The notes beneath the pieces are model-generated. The model ran no database searches and was not told where the DNA came from. It worked only from the letters and a program-made list of their open reading frames with translations. The translations under genes and the position numbers were made by a program. This document shows, piece by piece, positions 8,813-15,416 of a stretch of 24,375 nucleotides of DNA; position 1 is the stretch's first letter, and the number at the start of each line of letters is the position of its first letter. The stretch covers positions 1-24,375 of the IMG/VR virus record IMGVR_UViG_3300048079_000088; one strand, 5' to 3'. This stretch comes from a virus.

Positions 8813-9226
8813 TTACCCCTCGGTAACAACGCCCGCCCAAACCCACGCAAGCGCCGCGCCTTGCTTACCGTCGACCGGCGCCACATCAAACTTGAACTGC
8901 TGCACGTAGGCAAATCCCGTCCGAGTCTTGCCCGACGGAAATAGAACCTGCCACGCGTTCTTGACGTTGTTGGCGATGTCCGAGAGAATCAAGATATGGC
9001 CAGCCTCCGCCGCCACGTAATTGATCTTGAACGACGGATCCATCTGACGCAAGATGCCAAGCACATGGCTCTCGCTGCCATCGTTGTGAGTCGACGTCTC
9101 GATCTTGTTGCGGCTCATGCCGCCGGGATCGACTTCGGTGATTTCTCCGATGGTCACGAACGCCGTAGGTGTAGCAAACGGCGCGCGCTTGACGAGAATT
9201 CCGGTGGTGGTGACTGCGTTCGACAT
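8813..9226 (-). CDS. major tail tube protein
   Basis: The protein has 137 aa and stands just before the G/GT chaperones, where siphoviruses encode the tube subunit. It begins MSNAVTTTGILVKR and has FVTIGEITEVDPGGMSRNKIETSTHND (the short loop after IGEITEV is typical of lambda V-like tube proteins). It also has a DPSFKINYV strand and the closing pair FAYVQQFKFDVAP and AALAWVWAGVVTEG. It should polymerise around the tape measure to form the tail shaft. The ribosome site GAGGAG lies about 8 bases before ATG and can be hidden in a small hairpin (9235-9246). Confidence 0.9.
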   Translation of the reverse strand: MSNAVTTTGILVKRAPFATPTAFVTIGEITEVDPGGMSRNKIETSTHNDGSESHVLGILRQMDPSFKINYVAAEAGHILILSDIANNVKNAWQVLFPSGKTRTGFAYVQQFKFDVAPVDGKQGAALAWVWAGVVTEG

Positions 9227-9234
9227 TGCTATTT

Positions 9235-9246
9235 CTCCTCAAGGAG
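9235..9246 (-). promoter_or_regulatory. hairpin covering the tail tube ribosome binding site
   Basis: On the minus strand CTCC-TTGA-GGAG forms a 4-bp stem with a tetraloop. Its right arm is the GGAG used by the tail tube gene that starts at 9226. It could moderate initiation, but it is short and may be only a weak fold. Confidence 0.35.
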
Positions 9247-9250
9247 GAAA

Positions 9251-9267
9251 GGGTGGGATCGCCACCC
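9251..9267 (-). terminator. possible weak terminator upstream of the tail tube gene
   Basis: On the minus strand GGGTGG-CGATC-CCACCC makes a 6-bp stem followed by TTTCCT, just after the stop of the structural gene ending at 9276. The U-tract is short, so partial termination or an RNA-stabilising hairpin is as likely. Confidence 0.4.
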
Positions 9268-9275
9268 AATCCGGA

Positions 9276-9776
9276 TTAGACGCTCGCTCCGAGAACTGCG
9301 AAGTCGAACACTTGCGTTCCAGCCGACGGTGTGAACTGCAGAATGTCTGCCGTGGCCGCAGTGACCGGCCAGCCAGTCGCCTGCGGAGCAAACACAAGAA
9401 ACACACCTCCCGGAGGGACGGCCCACGTGTGAGCAACTGCGCCGAATCCGAGTAGGACTGAAGCGACATCGTTGCCGATGATGACGTTGCCAGTATTGGC
9501 CGCGGCCGCTACCACCAAGATAGCTTTGACGCGGGCCAGGACGAAGGCCGCGCCAAACGCATCAAGCAGCGAGCCTGACAGATCCACATCGTAAGCTGCG
9601 CTGATGGACTTGGCGCTCTCGGAGTACACACGGTTGGCTTGGTCCGCGCCGGTGCCGTCAGGAAGAGCCTTGTTGATGCCGGTCTCGATGGAGGCTTGAG
9701 CTGTCGCCAATCCGATGGAGTTCGCCAGGATTGACTGCAGATTCACGATGAGTTTGGACGTAACAGTGGCTGCCAT
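9276..9776 (-). CDS. conserved virion structural protein (unknown)
   Basis: The 166-aa protein has an N-terminal helical part with small residues (MAATVTSKLIVNLQSILAN, then TGINKALPDGTGADQANRVY). The C-terminal part is beta-rich and includes SLLDAFGAAFVLARVKAILV, AANTGNVIIG, PPGGVFLVFAPQ and the ending VFDFAVLGASV. I recognise this pattern from environmental phage genomes as a conserved unnamed protein next to the tail tube. It lies between tail terminator and tube genes, with AAAGGAG 8 bases before ATG. A jelly-roll-like decoration or tail-associated fold is plausible from the strand pattern, but no function can be read directly. Confidence 0.82.
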   Translation of the reverse strand: MAATVTSKLIVNLQSILANSIGLATAQASIETGINKALPDGTGADQANRVYSESAKSISAAYDVDLSGSLLDAFGAAFVLARVKAILVVAAAANTGNVIIGNDVASVLLGFGAVAHTWAVPPGGVFLVFAPQATGWPVTAATADILQFTPSAGTQVFDFAVLGASV

Positions 9777-9788
9777 TTCAAATCTCCT

Positions 9789-10208
9789 TTAGCTGGTGGC
9801 TGCTGAAAGCCGTTTCACGCAATTGATGTTGAATACGAAACGTACGAGATCATTGTCATCCTCACCAATCGGGAACGGTTCCTGAACAATGGTGATCTGG
9901 CGGTACCACGTTCCGTTGACTAAACGATTCCGCACCTGGAACAACTTGTTGTAGGCCAACTGAATCTTGGCCTCAGCAGCTGCTTGCGTCGTCGCACGAC
10001 ACACAATCTGCGCAGCAGGTCGCACATACGCTGGCACGTCCGTGAGATTGTGCGTGCCTTCCGGTGCCTGCCCGCCCGTCGGTATCACTGTCAACGTGGC
10101 CACGGCGGTGTTACTCACGATGGGGCGCGGCCCAATGAACAAGTCAACACCAGGCGTACCGAGTGTAGCCTCCTGAAAGAGAAAGATGATGTCGTCCGCG
10201 AACGCCAT
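9789..10208 (-). CDS. probable tail terminator / minor capsid-type protein
   Basis: The protein has 139 aa and starts MAFADDIIFLFQEATLGTPGVDLFIGPRP. The N-terminal helix plus GPRP strand, a central proline-rich AYVRPAAQIVCRA segment, the helix AEAKIQLAYNKLFQVRN and strands WYRQITIVQEPFPIGEDDNDLVRFVFNINC follow the order expected for tail terminator proteins. These cap the tail tube and join it to the head. The gene lies directly after the HK97 gp10-like gene and overlaps it by one base (TAATG). Assignment rests on position and predicted strand order, not on a diagnostic motif. Confidence 0.75.
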   Translation of the reverse strand: MAFADDIIFLFQEATLGTPGVDLFIGPRPIVSNTAVATLTVIPTGGQAPEGTHNLTDVPAYVRPAAQIVCRATTQAAAEAKIQLAYNKLFQVRNRLVNGTWYRQITIVQEPFPIGEDDNDLVRFVFNINCVKRLSAATS

Positions 10209-10588
10209 TACCGCCCCTCACTCTCAAGCCTCTTCGCAATCCGTTCCGCCATGTGCGGCGCACTTTCATTCAACGGACCCTCAATATACTTGGCCTCACC
10301 ATCCTTGTGATACACTTCCAAGTCCTCATGAACGGTCAACGCATAGGGTGCCGCAGGTCCTCCCGCCACGATGGCGCAAGAAATTTTCCGACCTTCACGC
10401 ACGGGGCCCTCAGCATGAATTGATGCGCGCAAGGCCCCGCTTTTCACCGGGGTTCGCTTCTTACACTCAGTCGCCTCGATCTCAGCTTCTTGGCGCAAAG
10501 CATTCCCGAAACGATCTGGCAACTGCTCGCGCAACTTAGCGAGATTCCGCAGCATCGCCGCGGCGCCAGTGAATTTCGTGAAGGCCAT
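10208..10588 (-). CDS. HK97 gp10-like tail completion protein
   Basis: The 126-aa protein carries the family hallmark: a long N-terminal helix (AMLRNLAKLREQLPDRFGNALRQEAEIEATECKKRTPVKSG region), then RTPVKSGALRASI, then PYALTVHEDLEVYHKDGEAKYIEGPL and a C-terminal helix. The RTP-x-x-SGALR and YA-x-x-VHE...KY-x-E-x-PL pattern is typical of HK97 gp10 proteins, which act at the head-tail interface. The gene is coupled by TAATG overlaps on both sides. Confidence 0.9.
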   Translation of the reverse strand: MAFTKFTGAAAMLRNLAKLREQLPDRFGNALRQEAEIEATECKKRTPVKSGALRASIHAEGPVREGRKISCAIVAGGPAAPYALTVHEDLEVYHKDGEAKYIEGPLNESAPHMAERIAKRLESEGR

Positions 10589-10959
10589 TAGCTACCGATG
10601 AACACTTCCGAAAGAATTGATTTCCCTGTGCTCCGGTCCACAAGACCTTCCACCTCGAGAATAGGCCCTTGCGATCCATCCGGCAACGTCAACCGATCCT
10701 TCACATGGATCACAATGGCCGGATCAAGGAACGTGACCTTGGCGCGCGAGGCGATGATCTCTCCCGTCGCGAGTTTGACCATCCGCTGCTTCATCTCGAC
10801 AAGTGCCGGTACGTTCACTCCCGCGGCCCGATTGGGTTCGCCCCGAACATCTTGCGTAAGAGGCAAGAACGCCGCCTCACGAATTACTATGGCTTGCAAG
10901 TCCACAGTCAACGTATTGGCGATGGCCACGCCCGACCGGACAATATCGAGGAGTCCCAT
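10588..10959 (-). CDS. head-tail joining (stopper-like) protein
   Basis: The protein has 123 aa. It begins with a helical MGLLDIVRSGVAIANTLT, then a beta domain with LATGEIIASRAKVTFLDPAIVIHVKDRLTLPDG and the ending GPILEVEGLVDRSTGKSILSEVFIGS. The DRLTLPDG-x-x-GPI-x-x-V sequence is like that of small beta-barrel head closure or stopper proteins. Position, between connector genes and the gp10-like gene, supports this. Both ends overlap neighbours by one base (TAATG), consistent with near-equal production. The family name is an inference from position and the motif. Confidence 0.78.
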   Translation of the reverse strand: MGLLDIVRSGVAIANTLTVDLQAIVIREAAFLPLTQDVRGEPNRAAGVNVPALVEMKQRMVKLATGEIIASRAKVTFLDPAIVIHVKDRLTLPDGSQGPILEVEGLVDRSTGKSILSEVFIGS

Positions 10960-11390
10960 TACCCCTCGTCAATCACCGCGTTGACTTGCACTACGCTGTT
11001 GGTGCCTCCGTTCCACAGGACGAACGTAGACCCCGCGGGCACCCACAAACTCCCGAAGAGCCACTGGAGCGCTGCGCCGACTGTCGCCGGCATCTGATTC
11101 TGTCGATAGAACACGGCTGGCACTGTCGGTCCCGCGCCCCACGCGAGTGCTGTTGACGCAGTACTCGTCGTCAGGCCAAATTGATTCTCTTCCTGGAAGA
11201 ACACAGGAGTTGTCGGCGTAGTGCCCTTGGCCGCAGGTCGCCCCGCACCAAAAATGCTAGCCGTCGCGGCCACTTGCGTCAGCGTCAACTCACGCAAGTA
11301 GAAACCCCGCGCAGCGCCCGCGATCAATTCCAGGGCGGCTGTGCCGGTCGTTCCGCTTGTCGTGAGACGAGAAAGTGATGCTCGAGTCAT
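10959..11390 (-). CDS. small virion structural protein (unknown)
   Basis: The 143-aa protein is rich in A, T and G. An LRELTLTQVAATASIFGAGRP strand region follows the N-terminus, and the C-terminal region reads LFGSLWVPAGSTFVLWNGGTNSVVQVNAVIDEG. This strand pattern suggests a small beta-sandwich such as a decoration or fiber-base subunit. I do not recognise a named family. It sits between the DnaT-like connector and the stopper-like gene and is coupled to both by one-base TAATG overlaps, so a virion role is likely. Confidence 0.78.
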   Translation of the reverse strand: MTRASLSRLTTSGTTGTAALELIAGAARGFYLRELTLTQVAATASIFGAGRPAAKGTTPTTPVFFQEENQFGLTTSTASTALAWGAGPTVPAVFYRQNQMPATVGAALQWLFGSLWVPAGSTFVLWNGGTNSVVQVNAVIDEG

Positions 11391-11917
11391 TAGGCCCTCA
11401 GCAAGTTCCGGACACCTGTGTTACGTCCTCGCACGTAGCCCCATTCACACGGAATCAAATTGATCACCGCATCGGGGACTGGCTTTGCGAAGACAGAATC
11501 TTTGAACGCCAAGGAAACGGGCCCGGCCGTCAAGGACTTCAATCCTACGGTCTCGATGTCTGAGTCACCCGCGCGATCACTCACGAGAAGTTGACGCGCG
11601 TACTCCGCAGTCGCCTGTTGCAACTCAATCGGAATAATGTTGCGCGGAACCTCTTCCCACTTGTTCCGCTTCCACATTCCTGTGCGAGGCCACAACAAGG
11701 CTTGGATCGCATCCGTGGGATACCCATTCCACTCCCACAACGCGTCCAGCAATTTGGTCGCCCACAGAATACCCGTAGTCTTTTGATCAGTCGTCGCCGT
11801 CGACCAGGTAGTTCCGACAGCGGGCCGGTCAAGATGATACTGGTCGGCTACTGCAATCGTTACGTAGGCGTTTGCAGCAGCCGAGCCGGGCGTTACGTCG
11901 ATGGCGGAAACAGGCAC
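11390..11917 (-). CDS. head-tail connector (adaptor), DnaT-like fold family
   Basis: The 175-aa protein begins SAIDVTPGSAAANAYVTIAVADQYHLDRP, then W followed by a helical stretch with KTTGILWATKLLDALWEWNGYPTDAIQALLWPRTGM. The pattern ANAYVT-x-x-x-A-x-x-Y...AT-x-x-LD...W-x-G...Q-x-L-x-WPR is characteristic of the phage connector family often labelled DnaT-like single-strand binding by automated pipelines. In this context it is a head completion adaptor bound below the portal, not a replication protein. The start is GTG at 11917, one base after the upstream TAA. The stop overlaps the next ATG (TAATG). Confidence 0.87.
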   Translation of the reverse strand: MPVSAIDVTPGSAAANAYVTIAVADQYHLDRPAVGTTWSTATTDQKTTGILWATKLLDALWEWNGYPTDAIQALLWPRTGMWKRNKWEEVPRNIIPIELQQATAEYARQLLVSDRAGDSDIETVGLKSLTAGPVSLAFKDSVFAKPVPDAVINLIPCEWGYVRGRNTGVRNLLRA

Positions 11918-11918
11918 C

Positions 11919-12233
11919 TTAGTACCCTACCGCGACCCAATTGACTTTCTTGCCGAACGTGGTCGCCGCGATCTGCGCGGTGTCCGCCGTCGCTGTGGCC
12001 TTCCACGTCTTCAGGAGAATCGAACCCGACGCAGGTGTACCGGCTTGGTCGCCCACAACGGCTTGTGCGAACTGCGCGCCCGCGACCGGCGCATCGTCCA
12101 AAGAAGCCACCGCATACAGAACCTTACGCAGGCCCGTCACGATGGTATCGCTGGCGGCTACCGTCGTGTGCTGGCCGGCGACGGTCTTGAGGTTGTTGGA
12201 CTCGTGTTCGTGATTGAGAACTGAAAGCGGCAT
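11919..12233 (-). CDS. probable head decoration protein
   Basis: The 104-aa protein is encoded straight after the coat gene, the usual place of a decoration protein. It contains HESNNLKTVAGQHTTVAASDTIVTGL, VLYAVASLDDAPV and TAQIAATTFGKKVNWVAVGY. The alternating strands and the closing WVAVGY are typical of a small beta-rich surface protein. No catalytic motif is present. It has AGGAGA before ATG and follows a strong terminator-like hairpin, so it may be expressed less than the coat. Function is inferred from position and size. Confidence 0.8.
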   Translation of the reverse strand: MPLSVLNHEHESNNLKTVAGQHTTVAASDTIVTGLRKVLYAVASLDDAPVAGAQFAQAVVGDQAGTPASGSILLKTWKATATADTAQIAATTFGKKVNWVAVGY

Positions 12234-12263
12234 GAACGTGTCTCCTATTTGATGTGAGGGAAA

Positions 12264-12291
12264 GGAGGCAACTCAGAATCGAGTTGCCTCC
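12264..12291 (-). terminator. rho-independent terminator after the coat gene
   Basis: On the minus strand GGAGGCAACTC pairs perfectly with GAGTTGCCTCC (11 bp) around a 6-base loop, followed by TTTCCC. It lies 14 bases past the coat stop. It would stop or thin transcription before the connector genes, or protect the coat mRNA 3' end. Confidence 0.75.
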
Positions 12292-12304
12292 CGACCGTTC
12301 ATGG

Positions 12305-13450
12305 TTATCCGGCGATGAAGACGGCCGCGTTAGCGCGAATGACTGAGGAACCGTAGAGCGCGTCGAAGGACCACTGAACCTGGCGATGCTGACGGGACAC
12401 TTCCAGGCGCAGCGACAGGCCCGAGACCTCATCGACCGCCACGGCCTGAAGCGTTGCGCCGGGCACCTGGACAGTGTCCATCAGCGGCGCCATGGCGAAG
12501 GCCAGTGCATCGCGGTGAATGAGCACGTTCTTGACGAACGAGTCACGCGCCGTGATCGCTTCGTTGTCAATGACCGCGACCTTGAGACCGGGCTCGAACG
12601 TGATCGAAGTGATGGTCGAACCACCGACTGTGCTGACCACCGCGTAGGTCTGCGTGTGCCCCGTGAAGGAGATGATGTCACCCGCGACCATCGTACCGAG
12701 GGCGCCACCGTCGACCGTGATCGTCTTGGTACCGACCGGATAACCGGCGCCGTTGTTCACCAAGTAGCCCGTGGTATACGTGCCCGCAACATGCTGAGGC
12801 ACCCGCTGCGACATGATCCACAGCGCCCCGAGCTTGCGACCCATCTGTCCATTGATGATGCCGTCCGTATCGCCGCGGAACGACGCATCCTGGAAGGCGC
12901 GCAGACCCAGCGCGTTGGCTTCCGCATCCGAGTTCAGGACCACGTAGCGCGGATCGAAATCCATCAGCTGCTTGTTGCCGACGTTGCGCGCTTCGAGGTA
13001 GGCCGACAGGTCAGTGGCAAACGGCGTGACGCCCGAAGAGCCGCCGAAGCCGTACCATCCAATGGACTTGGACCACAGGAAGTCTTCGATACCGTTGGCC
13101 AATGCCTTCACGGCTTCGGAGGCCTGCATCGGCAGGATGCCGCGGTCGACCTGGGACAGACCCTTGTCGTCCATGGCGAACGGCGCTTCCTTCCACTCGC
13201 TGAGTGACACGGGAATGCTGGTGGGCGTGACAGCCGTCACCGCAGGCGGCACCACGTCGGGTGCAACGGTACGGGTGGCCACTTCGGCGGGCACGGAAAC
13301 GTTGACCGTGGCGAATCGCTTCGCCGCAGTGATCTCGCTTTCGTATTCCCGGTTGGCGATGAGAACGAGAGCCACCTGTTCGCGCAAGGTGGCAAGACCC
13401 ATGGCGACGGTGGTACCGAGAATGTTCGTGGTGACAAGTGCTCCGGCCAT
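12305..13450 (-). CDS. major capsid protein, P22 coat-like
   Basis: The 381-aa protein follows a scaffold gene and precedes a decoration-type gene. It matches the P22 coat family by pattern: a helical N-terminus with ATLREQVALVLIANREYESEI, a long strand VPAEVATRTVAPDVVPPAVTAV, then PVSLSEWKEAPFAMDDKGLSQVDRGI. Later come FDPRYVVLNSDAEANALGLRAFQDASFRGDTDGIINGQMGRKLG and a SQRVPQHVAG motif. A beta-rich segment (about 245-300) resembles the inserted domain seen in P22-type coats. The C-terminal SRQHRQVQWSFDALYGSSVIRANAAVFIAG is the usual ending. It starts with ATG and CAAGGAG 8 bases upstream. The gene has its own structured leader and a strong downstream hairpin, which fits high expression. Confidence 0.92.
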   Translation of the reverse strand: MAGALVTTNILGTTVAMGLATLREQVALVLIANREYESEITAAKRFATVNVSVPAEVATRTVAPDVVPPAVTAVTPTSIPVSLSEWKEAPFAMDDKGLSQVDRGILPMQASEAVKALANGIEDFLWSKSIGWYGFGGSSGVTPFATDLSAYLEARNVGNKQLMDFDPRYVVLNSDAEANALGLRAFQDASFRGDTDGIINGQMGRKLGALWIMSQRVPQHVAGTYTTGYLVNNGAGYPVGTKTITVDGGALGTMVAGDIISFTGHTQTYAVVSTVGGSTITSITFEPGLKVAVIDNEAITARDSFVKNVLIHRDALAFAMAPLMDTVQVPGATLQAVAVDEVSGLSLRLEVSRQHRQVQWSFDALYGSSVIRANAAVFIAG

Positions 13451-13462
13451 TGGACTCTCCTT

Positions 13463-13480
13463 GAAAACAAGTTGGTTTTC
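13463..13480 (-). promoter_or_regulatory. hairpin next to the coat ribosome site
   Basis: On the minus strand GAAAAC-CAACTT-GTTTTC forms a 6-bp stem that ends 1-2 bases before the CAAGGAG of the coat gene. It leaves the ribosome site free and may shield the mRNA leader. Confidence 0.45.
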
Positions 13481-13487
13481 GAGGCAA

Positions 13488-13520
13488 CTCCACCGGAGTC
13501 GGGCGCCGACCTCGCCGAGG
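13488..13520 (-). promoter_or_regulatory. three abutting 11-base mini-hairpins in the coat leader
   Basis: Read on the minus strand the segment divides exactly into CCTC-GGC-GAGG, TCGG-CGC-CCGA and CTCC-GGT-GGAG. Each is a 4-bp stem with a 3-base loop and no base lies between them. The pattern is exact, but the role is unknown. Confidence 0.55.
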
Positions 13521-13527
13521 TGGGCCA

Positions 13528-13554
13528 GGGATTCTTCGCGCCGCGTTGAATCCC
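13528..13554 (-). promoter_or_regulatory. hairpin in the coat leader
   Basis: On the minus strand GGGATTC pairs with GAATCCC (7 bp). Inside, AA/AA forms a symmetric bulge and CGC-GGC-GCG makes a second stem. The structure lies between the scaffold-end hairpin and the three mini-hairpins. Confidence 0.5.
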
Positions 13555-13582
13555 CCAGTTACGCGCGTCTTACCTAAACGTT

Positions 13583-13616
13583 AAAGGTGGCCCACCCGCC
13601 GGGCCGGGCCACCCTT
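13583..13616 (-). terminator. terminator-like hairpin after the scaffold gene
   Basis: On the minus strand AAGGGTGGCCC pairs with GGGCCACCTTT (11 bp with one G-U) around a GC-rich 12-base loop. It begins 4 bases after the scaffold stop. The terminal T run is part of the stem, so termination may be partial. It separates scaffold from coat transcription or acts as a processing/stability element. Confidence 0.65.
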
Positions 13617-13620
13617 GTGC

Positions 13621-14415
13621 TTACTTGGAATACTCGACCTTGACCTTCCCCGCCTTGATGTCTTTCGCGTATTCGCCGAGTTGCTGCGGCGTCGGATCGC
13701 GCAGAATCGTCTGACCTGCTCGGAGCGCACCGCCTCCGCCCTTGACCGGCGCCGCACCACTTCCCACAGAACCCTCGAACGCGAAATCGTCTTCCTTCGC
13801 GATCCCCACAAGCCATTCCTCGACGCCCAGGGGTTCGCCCGGTTTCTCCGCACTGAACTTGTTCGGCAACGCCTTTACCACGCCGCCCTCGATCTTGAAC
13901 ACCGATTGTGCTCTGCCGATGATGAAGTCCAGCGCCTTGGCTTTTCCGCCCGCCTTGCTGAATTTCTCGCCGACGACGTTCCGAAGTGTCTGGTCGTCCG
14001 CACGTTTGGCGTTGGCATCGGAAGTTGCGCGCGATGCAGCCACCTCATCCTTGAGCGGTTTCACCGCCGCTTCGACCGCCGCGGTAACCAACGTTGCGAC
14101 ATCATCCACGTTCTTCACGCCTTTCTGCTCGAGGGCGGCCTTTGCGGCGAGGGCGGCCTTTGCGGCGACCGGGTCGATTCCCTCGAAGTTCGTCTTGATG
14201 ACTCGCAGCGGTTCGACTTCCTGAAGCAGCGCAATGTTCTTGTCCCGGAATTCCACGACTTTGCCGTTGGCCGTGGCCAAGTCCGCAGCGGGCACATATC
14301 CCGCAGGCGGCGCACTCAGGTCAACGACGTACTTGCCGTCTTTCTGAGTATAGAACGGACGAGCGGCTTCTGGAACCTTGTCGAGAGAGTCTACGACCGG
14401 CGTCAATTGAGGCAT
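13621..14415 (-). CDS. probable capsid scaffolding protein
   Basis: The 264-aa protein precedes the coat gene, where scaffolds are encoded. Its composition suits a scaffold: K, E, A and V rich, mainly helical, with a coiled-coil stretch from about 45 to 140 (FRDKNIALLQEVEPL; VDDVATLVTAAVEAAVKPLKDEVAASRATSDANAKRA). A central segment reads FSKAGGKAKALDFIIGRAQSVFKI. A glycine-rich linker (VKGGGGALRAG) leads to a basic C-terminal tail KDIKAGKVKVEYSK, like the coat-binding ends of known scaffolds. There is no protease motif. GGAG stands 10 bases before the ATG. An 18-base exact tandem repeat (14131-14166) duplicates an alanine-rich unit. Confidence 0.83.
   Translation of the reverse strand: MPQLTPVVDSLDKVPEAARPFYTQKDGKYVVDLSAPPAGYVPAADLATANGKVVEFRDKNIALLQEVEPLRVIKTNFEGIDPVAAKAALAAKAALEQKGVKNVDDVATLVTAAVEAAVKPLKDEVAASRATSDANAKRADDQTLRNVVGEKFSKAGGKAKALDFIIGRAQSVFKIEGGVVKALPNKFSAEKPGEPLGVEEWLVGIAKEDDFAFEGSVGSGAAPVKGGGGALRAGQTILRDPTPQQLGEYAKDIKAGKVKVEYSK
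14131..14166 (-). repeat. 18-bp exact tandem duplication in the scaffold gene
   Basis: The unit GAGGGCGGCCTTTGCGGC (plus strand) occurs twice in a row at 14131-14148 and 14149-14166. It keeps the frame and doubles an AAKAAL unit in the helical part of the scaffold, a recent slippage event by its perfect identity. Confidence 0.85.
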
Positions 14416-14450
14416 AGTCTTTGAACTCCTAATCTAACACGAGTGAACGG

Positions 14451-14624
14451 TCACCGAGTTTTCTCTACACGGGAAAACAACACTCTACGCAGTACCTCAT
14501 TCAACGACAGGCCCGCGCGGAGCGCCTTTACGCACAACTGATCCTTCTCCTCCTTCGTTACGCGGAAGTGAATGACTTCACTAAGTCGATCCTCTGGATT
14601 CTTGGGCGGACGCCCGAGTTTCAT
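14451..14624 (-). CDS. small ribbon-helix-helix DNA-binding protein
   Basis: The 57-aa protein begins MKLGRPPKNPEDRLSEVIHF with the ATG at 14624 overlapping the upstream stop (ATGA). A longer reading from 14654 is possible but lies inside the previous gene. It has a basic N-terminal GRPPKNP arm, one strand (EVIHFRVT) and two helices (KEEKDQLCVKALRAG and SLNEVLRRVLF), the order of a ribbon-helix-helix (Arc/CopG-type) domain that binds DNA as a dimer. This is unusual in the middle of a head gene cluster and suggests a late-phase regulator or a protein that binds the phage DNA. Targets are not visible. Confidence 0.78.
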   Translation of the reverse strand: MKLGRPPKNPEDRLSEVIHFRVTKEEKDQLCVKALRAGLSLNEVLRRVLFSRVEKTR

Positions 14625-15184
14625 GGTGAAGCAATCCCGATAGTGCAACGGCACCGCGGATGGAGTGGCGGATCGCCGCCACGAAACTCACTCGAGATAG
14701 TCACAGGTTCTTGCTGCGCGGCTTCCTCACACAACGGACACGCGTCCTCACTCAAGATCCATTCCTTCGTGGCCTTGTCGCTCAGCACTCCTTCATCTTG
14801 CGCCTGGCGCCAGGCTTGACTTTGGCCCTCATTCAGTGCGTCCATGATCTCATTGCGCGCAATGTTTTCCGCACGGACAGCAAGGAGTTCATTCGCATAG
14901 GTCTCGACTTTCTCCTCCACCTTGGCTGCAGATAGACCCGCATCGATCAGCTGTTGACGATATTTCTTGACCGCTTGCCCTTGCGCCGCCGTCAGGCCTA
15001 TGAGATCGCGAATCTCGATGGCTGCTTCATAAGGTGACTTTCCTTCTCTGATAGCTTGGATGATCAAATTGCGGATGTTGGCCTCAGTCTCTACCGTGAT
15101 CTCCTTGACCATCTTGGCCGCGATTTCTTCGGCAGCCTCCTGGGCGGCCTCCGCTTTATCATCGAAGTTAAACTCAAGAGCCAT
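14621..15184 (-). CDS. Mu F-like minor head protein, C-terminal part
   Basis: The 187-aa protein contains the signature of the Mu F/SPP1 gp7 head morphogenesis family: ENIARNEIMDALNEGQSQAW (residues about 106-125), then EWILSEDACPLC (141-152) and GGDPPLHPRCRCTIGI (169-184). The C-x-x-C and HPRCRC pair are thought to hold a metal or the fold. The N-terminal region is helical and rich in A, E and K. In this family the motif part normally belongs to a protein of about 250-350 aa with a preceding helical region; here that region seems to sit in the overlapping upstream gene. It would be a minor head protein associated with portal and DNA ejection. Confidence 0.87.
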   Translation of the reverse strand: MALEFNFDDKAEAAQEAAEEIAAKMVKEITVETEANIRNLIIQAIREGKSPYEAAIEIRDLIGLTAAQGQAVKKYRQQLIDAGLSAAKVEEKVETYANELLAVRAENIARNEIMDALNEGQSQAWRQAQDEGVLSDKATKEWILSEDACPLCEEAAQQEPVTISSEFRGGDPPLHPRCRCTIGIASP

Positions 15185-15416
15185 TTACTTTCTCTGCGCC
15201 GATACGTCCACCCTGGCGCACTGCGTCACGAATGATTTTGCTCGCAGGATCAAAGGCTCTCTTGATTGTGGCCGTGGGAAACAGCTTCGTATGTCCCAAC
15301 GCAATAATCTTGGCCAAATCGTCCACGCTCATTGACCGTCGGAGCCTCCTCATCGCACGCGCGAGACTCGCACGGAGAAGTGGTTCGTAGTACCGCGCGG
15401 ACTTGTCAATCGTCAT
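15174..15416 (-). CDS. small basic protein, possible N-terminal half of the Mu F-like head protein
   Basis: The 80-aa protein starts with ATG at 15416, which overlaps the upstream stop (ATGA). An earlier start at 15455 would intrude into that gene. It is helical and strongly basic (RYYEPLLRASLARAMRRLRRS, then DDLAKIIALGHTKLFPTATIKRAFDPASKIIRDAVRQGG). The stop overlaps the start of the Mu F-like gene by 11 bases in another frame. The N-terminal helices of Mu F/gp7 proteins often begin in a similar way, so the pair may be a naturally split gene, or an assembly/mutation frameshift may divide one protein. No catalytic motif is seen. Confidence 0.75.
   Translation of the reverse strand: MTIDKSARYYEPLLRASLARAMRRLRRSMSVDDLAKIIALGHTKLFPTATIKRAFDPASKIIRDAVRQGGRIGAEKVNGS

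Noticed and set aside
11390-11917. A replication protein (DnaT-like)
   Set aside because: The name comes from automated labels; position between coat and tail genes and the WPR motif fit a head-tail connector.
12386-13207. 273-aa plus-strand frame opposite the coat gene
   Set aside because: It is an antisense reading of a strongly recognised coat gene, rich in R, H and D as expected for an inverted frame of GC-biased codons, and has no plausible context.
14131-14166. Mobile or regulatory repeat
   Set aside because: It is only a two-copy 18-bp in-frame duplication in an alanine-rich helix, best explained by slippage.
13615-14424. 269-aa plus-strand frame opposite the scaffold gene
   Set aside because: Antisense shadow; the minus-strand frame has scaffold composition, a ribosome site and the right neighbours.
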